Shown piece by piece: positions 1 to 4,672 of a stretch of DNA of 6,181 nucleotides. The notes under the pieces were generated by a model that searched no databases, had not been told where the DNA came from, and saw only the letters and a program-made list of their open reading frames with translations. Every line of letters begins with the position of its first letter. Position 1 is the stretch's first letter. The stretch covers positions 1 through 6,181 of the forward strand of contig JAJZRD010000226.1 of the NCBI GenBank assembly GCA_021845945.1. The letters run 5' to 3'. The stretch is from Chloroflexota bacterium (GTDB lineage: Bacteria > Chloroflexota > UBA6077). A program made the translations under genes and the position numbers.

Positions 1-328
1 ACGGCTGCCCGTGCGCGAAGTAACGGCTGCACTCGTATCCGGCGGGTGGCTGCGAAGGGCTACGAACGACCGAAGTCGCTGCCATAGGCCCATCTGCACG
101 CCCCGCCCCAGGAGACGAGTCGGCGCCTCACAGAAAGAGGGCACGATGCGCTCCAGGGCAAACGCTGGTTGGGTGATGGAAATGGTTGGTCTCTCTCCCC
201 TAGTGCTTCGCCACGGGGATTTCGAGATGTAGGGCAGGGCGCTCTGCCCTGCCGCCGGCCTATCATCGCCACGCGGGCGGTGGGGCACAGGGCCCCACCC
301 TACGTATCAGAACCAATGTGGCGACGTA
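1..328. other. Non-coding left flank downstream of the GH73 gene
   Basis: I see no convincing gene here. Short open frames exist on both strands (for example plus 11-232) but have no clear ribosome binding site, no recognisable domain and an Arg-rich composition typical of chance translation of GC-rich DNA. The octamer ACGGCTGC occurs twice (1-8 and 23-30). The one organised element is the twin-hairpin repeat at 229-303, listed separately. A gene running in from the left edge cannot be excluded, but I cannot support one. Confidence 0.6.
229..303. repeat. REP/BIME-like twin-hairpin palindromic element
   Basis: Two near-identical hairpins stand about 25 bp apart. The first is GGCAGGGC (233-240), loop GCTCT, GCCCTGCC (246-253). 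The second is GGTGGGGC (279-286), loop ACAGG, GCCCCACC (292-299). Each has a perfect 8-bp stem and a 5-nt loop. The pair is bracketed by GTAG (229-232) and CTAC (300-303), which are complementary, so the unit could fold as a closed multi-branch structure. It lies 26 bp beyond the stop codon of the minus-strand GH73 gene, a usual place for repetitive extragenic palindromes, and may help end or protect that transcript. There is no U-tract on either side, so it is not a classical intrinsic terminator. Its repetitive nature is inferred from architecture only; other copies cannot be seen in this window. Confidence 0.5.
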
Positions 329-1189
329 CTAGTTGAGGTCGTACTGATCGAGGTGATACCTGTCGATCAGGTAGCTCACCTTGGTGGAGTAGTCGGGATC
401 GGTAGCGTACCCGGCCTTGTGCATTCGCTGGGTGAACAGCTTGGGATCGCTGGTCTGGAAGGCATCCGCGTACCGCGGATTGCCGGCCAGGAAGCGTCCA
501 TGGTCCATGACCGACTCGTACAGGTTGTGATAGGCCTTGAAGCCATCCTGGATCGTTACGCTCTGCCCGTTGAACACCTCCCAGGTGTTCATGCTGACCA
601 CTCCCGCGGGTCCGGGGCCCGAGGCCGACTTGATTCCGAAGTAGTTCTGGGCCATCGTCGACAGGCCACTCCGCCCCCACTCCGACTCCAGGATCGCTTG
701 GGCGATGGTGACGGCGGCCGGCACGTGGGTCTCGCGCTGGGAATCCTGCGCGGCGGGCGCCACGGCGGCTATGAACTTTTCGGGCGTCGAGATGTCGGGC
801 GTCGGTCCGCTGTGATCCTGGGCAGCAGGGGCATCGACAGTGAAGCTGGCGAGTTGCACCTGGCCCTGGTTCTGGCTTACCGTAGCGGTCGTCGCCTGGC
901 TACTGGGAGCCGGCGAAGGCGCCGCGGCGGCTTGGGCGGGAGTTGCTCCGGCCCAGGGATGGAGGAGGACCGTCATCAGGAGCATCCCCGAGGTCACGGC
1001 AACCCCGGCGCGCTGGGCCAAGTTCCTTCGAGGTCGAAGGAAGACCCGCTCCGCCAGTCGCTGTCCGGTAACCTTCGCGCGGTCGAAGAAGCCGACCTTG
1101 CTCCGGGACACGGTTTCCTCTGTGTGATCGGAGCCAACGGCACGAGTAGTACGGCCGTTAACGTCCGATCGGTCCTTGCCTGAAAGCAC
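329..1189 (-). CDS. Membrane-anchored or secreted GH73 N-acetylglucosaminidase (peptidoglycan hydrolase)
   Basis: This 286-residue protein should cleave the N-acetylglucosamine linkage of peptidoglycan glycan strands outside the membrane, in wall turnover or daughter-cell separation. From the GTG start, residues 1-55 are a basic, hydrophilic N-terminus. Residues 61-76 are hydrophobic (AGVAVTSGMLLMTVLL) and are followed by a possible signal-peptidase site (AQA-AA, about 86-88). Residues 90-130 are an Ala/Pro/Ser/Gln-rich linker, and about 138-286 are the glucosaminidase domain. The domain shows AQAILESEWG with the expected general-acid Glu168, then YFGIKS (183-188) and a C-terminal KAGYATDPDYSTKVSYLI, all typical of FlgJ/LytD-like PF01832 proteins. 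The GTG at 1189-1187 is preceded at 6 nt by a perfect AGGAGG. An upstream in-frame TTG (1216) lies inside a hairpin and is unlikely. A second GTG at 1111-1109, behind GAGGAA, would give 260 residues and a more ordinary signal peptide. There is no visible cell-wall-binding repeat, so the hydrophobic segment may be the anchor. Family assignment is firm; the exact biological role is inferred. Confidence 0.88.
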   Translation of the reverse strand: MLSGKDRSDVNGRTTRAVGSDHTEETVSRSKVGFFDRAKVTGQRLAERVFLRPRRNLAQRAGVAVTSGMLLMTVLLHPWAGATPAQAAAAPSPAPSSQATTATVSQNQGQVQLASFTVDAPAAQDHSGPTPDISTPEKFIAAVAPAAQDSQRETHVPAAVTIAQAILESEWGRSGLSTMAQNYFGIKSASGPGPAGVVSMNTWEVFNGQSVTIQDGFKAYHNLYESVMDHGRFLAGNPRYADAFQTSDPKLFTQRMHKAGYATDPDYSTKVSYLIDRYHLDQYDLN

Positions 1190-1412
1190 TGAGTACCTCC
1201 TGAAATGGCGCAGCAAAGTAGAAGCGGAACGTCACAAGGAGCTTCTACGAAGCTGCGGGAATGAGATGGCTGGCGCTGGGCACAGGACTACCCTGGCTGT
1301 TAGTTCAGCGGCAGCTATTCACTTGTTGCCTGCTGGATATCTCGGGTGTAGGTCCGGGGCTGCGGCCCTCGGGCGGCAGTTTGTTCCCCCGGGCAACCCA
1401 AAACCGAAACGA
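1190..1412 (-). promoter_or_regulatory. Long structured 5' leader of the GH73 gene (candidate cis-regulatory RNA)
   Basis: If transcription starts near 1412 (see the promoter at 1420-1448), the GH73 mRNA has a leader of about 220 nt. Read on the minus strand it contains, in order: (a) a nested fold at 1397-1325, with outer stem GTTGCC/GGCAAC, middle stem CGGGG/CCCCG and a tip stem beginning CTGC/GCAG that tolerates one C-C mismatch; the middle and tip stems are separated on the 5' side by GAACAAA, and a 24-nt unpaired stretch lies on the 3' side; (b) small hairpins at 1309-1296 (GCTG/CAGC) and 1294-1282 (CAGG/CCTG); (c) a long hairpin at 1257-1209 with an alternative pairing, just before the AGGAGG. 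The layout is that of an aptamer followed by an expression platform. I cannot assign it to a known riboswitch class. Fragments such as GGGGGAA and ACCCGA recall the c-di-AMP (ydaO) class, which often precedes wall-hydrolase genes, but the GGGGUGAAUC-like core is not visible. The pairings are seen; the regulatory role is inferred. Confidence 0.4.
1196..1201 (-). promoter_or_regulatory. Ribosome binding site that fixes the GH73 start
   Basis: The minus strand reads AGGAGG here, with a 6-nt spacer (TACTCA) to GTG at 1189-1187. This is the strongest Shine-Dalgarno in the window and favours that GTG over the TTG at 1216 and the GTG at 1111. The base of the long hairpin at 1209-1257 ends only 7 nt upstream, so the fold of the leader could influence ribosome access. 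Confidence 0.75.
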
Positions 1413-1495
1413 CATTGATAGGATAACACGCGAAGAACATATGTGCAAGATAACACGATATAGGTCACGCTATACTCGATAAGATAGATATAGTG
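1411..1495. promoter_or_regulatory. AT-rich divergent promoter island with clustered GATA motifs
   Basis: This stretch is strikingly AT-rich compared with its GC-rich surroundings. The tetramer GATA occurs seven times on the plus strand (starting at 1417, 1422, 1449, 1457, 1478, 1483 and 1487), with the direct repeats GATAACACG (1422-1430, 1449-1457) and GATATAG (1457-1463, 1487-1493). Plus-strand -10-like hexamers TATACT (1471-1476) and TATAGT (1489-1494) could serve the phosphoesterase gene, though neither has a recognisable -35 at the right distance. A regulator acting on both divergent genes is possible but unproven. Confidence 0.45.
1420..1448 (-). promoter_or_regulatory. Putative sigma70-type promoter for the GH73 gene
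   Basis: On the minus strand TTGCAC (1448-1443) and TATCCT (1425-1420) are separated by exactly 17 nt, predicting a start near 1412. The nonamer CGTGTTATC occurs twice in direct orientation, at 1457-1449 just upstream of the -35 and at 1430-1422 overlapping the -10. The palindrome ACATATGT (1437-1444) sits in the spacer. These could be operator sites. The hexamers are only moderate matches to consensus. Confidence 0.4.
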
Positions 1496-1656
1496 GTGCT
1501 AAAGCCTTGAGGCGGTCGGAGGGGCAGTGCAAGGGCAAGCCTCTGCTACGTGGCTCGCACGGAATCTGCGGTAGAGTTCCGAGCTGGTCGCCGCAGCCGG
1601 GAGAACGAGCCGAGGACGGCGGCGAAGACGCGTACTTTTCCCCTGGAGATCGATGT
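1496..1656 (+). other. 5' leader region of the phosphoesterase gene
   Basis: This is the non-coding stretch between the AT-rich promoter island and the phosphoesterase ATG. The reading frame stays open upstream to a TTG at 1507, but the residues there lack any domain, lie before a perfect lipoprotein signal and have no ribosome binding site, so I treat them as untranslated. One hairpin is visible: CGGAA (1560-1564) pairs with TTCCG (1577-1581), extended by GCT/AGC across a small bulge. No known RNA family is recognised. Confidence 0.45.
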
Positions 1657-2664
1657 ATGAGAGCGTTGGCGAGAGCAGGCCGCCCGCTTGGAGGGCTGGT
1701 GCCTGTGGCAGCCGCCGTCCTGATAGCGTCCCTGGCACTGCTGGGCTGCGCTCCCGGCTCTCAGCCGGCGGTCATCCCCTCTGCGGTCGGCACCAGCGCG
1801 GTCACCGCGGGGGCGGCTACACCCGGCGTCACCTCGACCGTTCCGAGCTTCGGCCACGTTTTCGTCCTCTTGATGGAGAATAAGGAGTACGGGGACATCA
1901 TCGGCTCCTCCAAGGCTCCCTACATCAACAGCCTGGCTCAGAGCTACGGCTCGGCCGCCCAGTACTACGCCATCCGCCACCCCAGTCTGCCCAACTACCT
2001 AGCCCTTGCCTCCGGATCCACCCAGGGGATGACGACGGACTGCGGTGACTGCTCTTTCAACGCCCCGAATCTGGTGGATCAGCTGGACGCCCACCAGAAG
2101 AGCTGGAAAGCCTACATGGAGGACATGCCCGCGCCCTGCTTCAACGGCGAGTCCAGCGGGGGGATCGGACCCTTCGGGCAGCTGTACGTCCGCAGACACA
2201 ACCCCTGGATGTACTTCCAGGACATCAGCGGCAACCCTACCCGATGCAACCAGGTAGTGCCTCTGAGCCAGTTCGCGGGGGATCTTCAGAACAACCAGCT
2301 TCCAGACTTCGTCTGGATCTCGCCGAACCTCCAGCACGACATGCACGACGGGTCCATCGAGGATGGGGACAGCTGGCTATCCTCCTTCGTCCCCCAGATC
2401 CTGGATTCCCCTGCCTGGAAGGACAACGGGGTGCTCTTCATTCTCTGGGACGAGGGGACGACCAATGCCGGATGCTGCGGCGACGCCGCGGGGGGCCACA
2501 CCATCGCCTTGGTGATCGCGGCCAAAGGGAAGCAGGGCTACCAGTCTCAGACCCCCTACACCCACTACAGCGTTCTGCGGACGATCGAGGAGGGCTGGCA
2601 GCTGGGGCTCATGGGGGGTGCCGGGGTCACCGGCACCCAAGCCATGTCCGATTTCTTCCAGTAG
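1657..2664 (+). CDS. Secreted lipoprotein phosphoesterase (PF04185, acid phosphatase/phospholipase C-like)
   Basis: A 335-residue extracytoplasmic metal-dependent phosphoesterase, related to AcpA-type acid phosphatases and bacterial phospholipases C, expected to hydrolyse phosphate esters outside the membrane. The substrate cannot be told from sequence. Residues 1-31 are a lipoprotein signal: basic start, hydrophobic core (VPVAAAVLIASLALLG) and lipobox LLGC with Cys31 as the lipidated residue. Residues 32-65 are a Ser/Thr/Ala/Pro linker, and the catalytic domain follows. Family landmarks are MENKEY (Glu74, Asn75), HPSLPNYLALASGS (His108, Ser110, Asn113), the signature PNLQHDMHDGSIEDGD (Asp228, His230, Asp231 within it), LWDEG (Asp265, Glu266) and GGH (His281). 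Ser110 in the HPS segment is the likely nucleophile position by family analogy. Six further cysteines (129, 132, 161, 197, 273, 274) may form disulfides. The ATG has GGAG 8 nt upstream (1645-1648). The gene diverges from the GH73 gene and may share a regulator with it. The domain appears complete, with no sign of truncation. Confidence 0.87.
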   Translation: MRALARAGRPLGGLVPVAAAVLIASLALLGCAPGSQPAVIPSAVGTSAVTAGAATPGVTSTVPSFGHVFVLLMENKEYGDIIGSSKAPYINSLAQSYGSAAQYYAIRHPSLPNYLALASGSTQGMTTDCGDCSFNAPNLVDQLDAHQKSWKAYMEDMPAPCFNGESSGGIGPFGQLYVRRHNPWMYFQDISGNPTRCNQVVPLSQFAGDLQNNQLPDFVWISPNLQHDMHDGSIEDGDSWLSSFVPQILDSPAWKDNGVLFILWDEGTTNAGCCGDAAGGHTIALVIAAKGKQGYQSQTPYTHYSVLRTIEEGWQLGLMGGAGVTGTQAMSDFFQ

Positions 2665-2682
2665 CGATCCCTCCACCGGTTT

Positions 2683-3297
2683 CTACTCCGTCAGGGAGAA
2701 GGGGGGATAGCGGTCGGTGGTCAGCACAAAGGCGTAGGAGTCCACCCGGACGGTCCAGCGCATCACCCCTACGACGAAGTCGAAGAGCCCCCTGGGATAG
2801 CGGGTGGTGAACAGGATGGCGAACCAGGCGATGATGACCGCTACCACCGCCGCGATCCAGAGGAAGAAGAGAACGATGTAGTGGGGGATGGCCAGCAGCC
2901 ACTTCACCAGGGGCAGCCAGCGGTTGAGCTCCCTCCTCGCATCGGGATAGACGAGCCACACGTGGACCGCCTGCTCTTCGTCGGTGGAAGGGTACTCGTC
3001 CCGCAACAGGGCCAGGTAGGAGGTGACCCGCGTGGCGAAGCTGAGCAGCCCGTAGTTCCAGTCGAACCACCAGCGTGGGTACTTCTGGCGGAAGATGAGC
3101 ATCAGGGCCGTGGGGATGACCACGTACCAGGGGACGCCGTAGGCGGAGCTGCGTTCTCCACCGCCTGCCAGAAGCAGTCCCAGGACGATGCTGATCGGTA
3201 TCACCGTGAAGATACGGAAGAAGGTGGTGAGCCTATCCAGACTCTCGGGGTAGTCGACGGTCAGGTTCGTCGGATATCCAGGTGGAACTTCGTTCAT
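2683..3297 (-). CDS. DUF4389 family integral membrane protein
   Basis: A 204-residue membrane protein of unknown function that I recognise as DUF4389 (PF14333) from its repeated signature. It has two related halves. The first (about 27-103) has hydrophobic stretches at 27-45 and 56-70, then YPRWWFDWNYG and RVTSYLALLRDEYP. The second (about 126-199) has hydrophobic stretches at about 131-150 and 151-165, then YPRGLFDFVVG and RVDSYAFVLTTDRYPPF. The shared motif is YPR-x-x-FD-x-x-x-G, then RV-x-SY-x-x-x-L-x-x-x-YP. About four membrane helices are expected, with a polar insert between the halves. The ATG is preceded at 9 nt by GGAG; that Shine-Dalgarno overlaps the SDR stop codon (TAGGAG), so the two genes are almost surely cotranscribed and perhaps translationally coupled. 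The protein ends 18 bp from the convergent phosphoesterase gene. No catalytic residues are apparent, and the partnership with the SDR is inferred from the operon alone. Confidence 0.8.
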   Translation of the reverse strand: MNEVPPGYPTNLTVDYPESLDRLTTFFRIFTVIPISIVLGLLLAGGGERSSAYGVPWYVVIPTALMLIFRQKYPRWWFDWNYGLLSFATRVTSYLALLRDEYPSTDEEQAVHVWLVYPDARRELNRWLPLVKWLLAIPHYIVLFFLWIAAVVAVIIAWFAILFTTRYPRGLFDFVVGVMRWTVRVDSYAFVLTTDRYPPFSLTE

Positions 3298-3309
3298 GGC
3301 TTTCTTCTC

Positions 3310-4386
3310 CTATGGGTTGTCAGGCATCATCCGCTGCGGGAGCCGACGGGTGCTGGTGGTAGCGGCGGGCGGCCGAAAGCCCCCACGCGTCAAGAACTCG
3401 AAGAGAGGAGACGCCAGCCGTTCCTGGGCCTCCATGCCCTTGACCGTGGCCGCCCCATCGGCCACAGGTCTAGGTAGAATCAACCGGTTGACCAGTTCGA
3501 AGATGTTGACGGCCGTCCCCGGGAACAGTCCGTGGAATCGGGCAGCCAGATTGGCGGGGAGGGAGAGGATCCGTTCGGTCTCGCCCCATCTGGCCGCCTC
3601 GACGATCCGGCGCGCCGCGAGCTCGGCATCCATGGACACGAGCGGCAGGCTCGCGGCCAGGGCGAACCAGCCATATTCGCGCTCCTGGCGTCCCTTGAAG
3701 AGGGCGTTCAGGTGGGAGCCGGTCCTCATCAGCCCGGGGACGATAGTGACCACGCTGATGCCCTCCCTGGCCAACTCCGCCCGCAGCCCCTCGGACAGCC
3801 CCAGGGCGGCGAACTTGGCCGAGTTGTAGGGTAGCAGGTGGGGCATGCTGACCTTGCTGCCAATGGAGGTGATGTTGACGATCCGGCCGGCGTGCCGCTC
3901 CAGCATCTGAGGCAGGACGGCCAGGATGGAGTACAGAGCGCCCCAGTACATCACGTCCATGGCTCGCTGGAAGTCCTCCACTGTCTGGTTCTGGATCGGC
4001 CCCACCTGCATGATGCCGGCGTTGTTCACCAGGATGTCGATCCGACCAAATCGGGCCGTTACCTCGCCTACCGTGGTTTCCACCTGCCGGCGGTCGCCGA
4101 CGTCGCATCGGAGGGCCACGACCTCGGCCCCCTGCCGCTCCAGCTCCTCCCGGGCCCGATCGAGCTCCCGCTGGTCCCGAGCGCAGAGGGCCACCCGGCA
4201 GCCATGGTGGGCGAACTCCCTGGCCAGCAGGAAGCCTAGCCCTCGCGAACTGCCCGTAACCAGCGCCACCTGCCCCCGCAGCTCTGGCCGCCGCCACCGT
4301 CGGACCAGTTCCCGCCCCACCAGCCCCAACCCGAGGCCTCCCGCCGCCAAGACCAGCCCTTGTCCTCCCCTTCTGAGCCCGTCCAT
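3310..4386 (-). CDS. Membrane-anchored SDR family NAD(P)-dependent oxidoreductase
   Basis: A 358-residue short-chain dehydrogenase/reductase. Residues 8-25 (GQGLVLAAGGLGLGLVGR) are hydrophobic and followed by RELVRRWRR, consistent with a single N-terminal anchor leaving the enzyme in the cytoplasm. The Rossmann fold follows, with TGSSRGLG (44-51), an Arg after the second strand (CARD, Arg70; suggests NADP(H)), CDV (Asp95), NNAG (121-124) and the catalytic Ser174, Tyr187 and Lys191 (S-x12-Y-x3-K). The usual Asn of the tetrad is replaced by Met146 (DVMYWG). About 100 residues follow the SDR core proper (SLPANLAARFHGLFPG region), longer than a classical 250-residue SDR. I chose the ATG at 4386-4384 because GGGAGGGG lies 4 to 11 nt upstream and the anchor begins right after. 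Upstream ATGs at 4404 and 4473 lack such a site and would add a His-rich, Rossmann-unrelated extension. First gene of an operon with the DUF4389 gene. The substrate is unknown; a ketone, sterol-like or lipid compound is only a guess from the membrane location. Confidence 0.86.
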   Translation of the reverse strand: MDGLRRGGQGLVLAAGGLGLGLVGRELVRRWRRPELRGQVALVTGSSRGLGFLLAREFAHHGCRVALCARDQRELDRAREELERQGAEVVALRCDVGDRRQVETTVGEVTARFGRIDILVNNAGIMQVGPIQNQTVEDFQRAMDVMYWGALYSILAVLPQMLERHAGRIVNITSIGSKVSMPHLLPYNSAKFAALGLSEGLRAELAREGISVVTIVPGLMRTGSHLNALFKGRQEREYGWFALAASLPLVSMDAELAARRIVEAARWGETERILSLPANLAARFHGLFPGTAVNIFELVNRLILPRPVADGAATVKGMEAQERLASPLFEFLTRGGFRPPAATTSTRRLPQRMMPDNP

Positions 4387-4390
4387 CCTG

Positions 4391-4398
4391 CCCCTCCC
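4391..4398 (-). promoter_or_regulatory. Ribosome binding site that decides the SDR start
   Basis: The minus strand reads GGGAGGGG, its GGAGG core separated by 6 nt from ATG at 4386-4384. The competing upstream ATGs have no comparable site. Confidence 0.65.
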
Positions 4399-4480
4399 GC
4401 CCATGCTACCATGATGTGCAAGGTGACCGCACGGAACGTGCCGAAGCGGGCGAGCCATTTCGGAGTTGTCCATGAATCAG

Positions 4481-4492
4481 CGAGCGTGCTCG
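4481..4492. promoter_or_regulatory. Palindrome, possible operator between SDR and nudC
   Basis: CGAGC-GT-GCTCG is a perfect inverted repeat ending 6 nt before the proposed nudC -35 hexamer and within the upstream region of the divergent SDR gene. The position fits a dimeric regulator site. A short palindrome in GC-rich DNA can also arise by chance, and no regulator gene is next to it. Confidence 0.3.
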
Positions 4493-4498
4493 TCCCGC

Positions 4499-4529
4499 TT
4501 GACCCAGAGGGACCGTCGCGATTCATAAT
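4499..4529 (+). promoter_or_regulatory. Putative sigma70-type promoter for nudC
   Basis: TTGACC (4499-4504, five of six consensus bases) and CATAAT (4524-4529, five of six) are separated by 19 nt, slightly more than ideal. Transcription would start near 4536 and give nudC a leader of about 137 nt. This is the best promoter-like pair in the divergent region. Confidence 0.45.
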
Positions 4530-4544
4530 GGTGTTCCATGCCGC

Positions 4545-4650
4545 TTCGGCCGAGAGGCCGGACTCAAGGGAACGGGCGAGACGGCGGCGCGTCCGGACGC
4601 CGGTCCGGTGCTGAGAAGCTGACGGGCCGATCCTTCTCGGCCGGCTCAGC
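4545..4650 (+). promoter_or_regulatory. Three successive hairpins in the nudC leader
   Basis: Downstream of the proposed promoter the transcript can form: hairpin 1, CGGCC (4547-4551), GNRA-type loop GAGA, GGCCG (4556-4560), extendable by two pairs; hairpin 2, CCGGAC (4593-4598), loop GCCG, GTCCGG (4603-4608); hairpin 3, GCTGAG (4610-4615) with CTCAGC (4645-4650), enclosing GGCCGA (4625-4630) and TCGGCC (4637-4642). Stems are perfect. No U-tract follows, so they are not simple terminators. They match no riboswitch class I recognise, including the NAD+ classes. The GC-rich setting makes some chance pairing likely. Confidence 0.35.
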
Positions 4651-4672
4651 GATCTGATATAGGGGGCCTCAA

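Noticed and set aside
353..1183. Plus-strand open frame of 276 residues opposite the GH73 gene
   Set aside because: It is an antisense shadow of the GH73 coding sequence, low in recognisable features, while the minus strand has a complete catalytic domain.
1282..1309. Cobalamin-riboswitch-like fragment (AGCCAGG ... CCTG) on the minus strand
   Set aside because: Only a loose resemblance to the B12 box. No other part of that riboswitch is visible, and the downstream gene is not a B12-related function.
1507..1656. N-terminal extension of the phosphoesterase from a TTG at 1507
   Set aside because: It would place 50 unrelated residues before a perfect lipoprotein signal peptide. The ATG at 1657 has a good Shine-Dalgarno.
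3470..4297. Minus-strand 275-residue frame within the SDR gene
   Set aside because: It is a frame-shifted shadow of the SDR, with a Gly/Pro/Arg/Ala-rich translation. The true frame carries all SDR motifs.
4387..4473. SDR starts at 4473 or 4404
   Set aside because: There is no ribosome binding site and the extra residues are His/Gly-rich. The ATG at 4386 has a strong site and begins directly before the membrane anchor.
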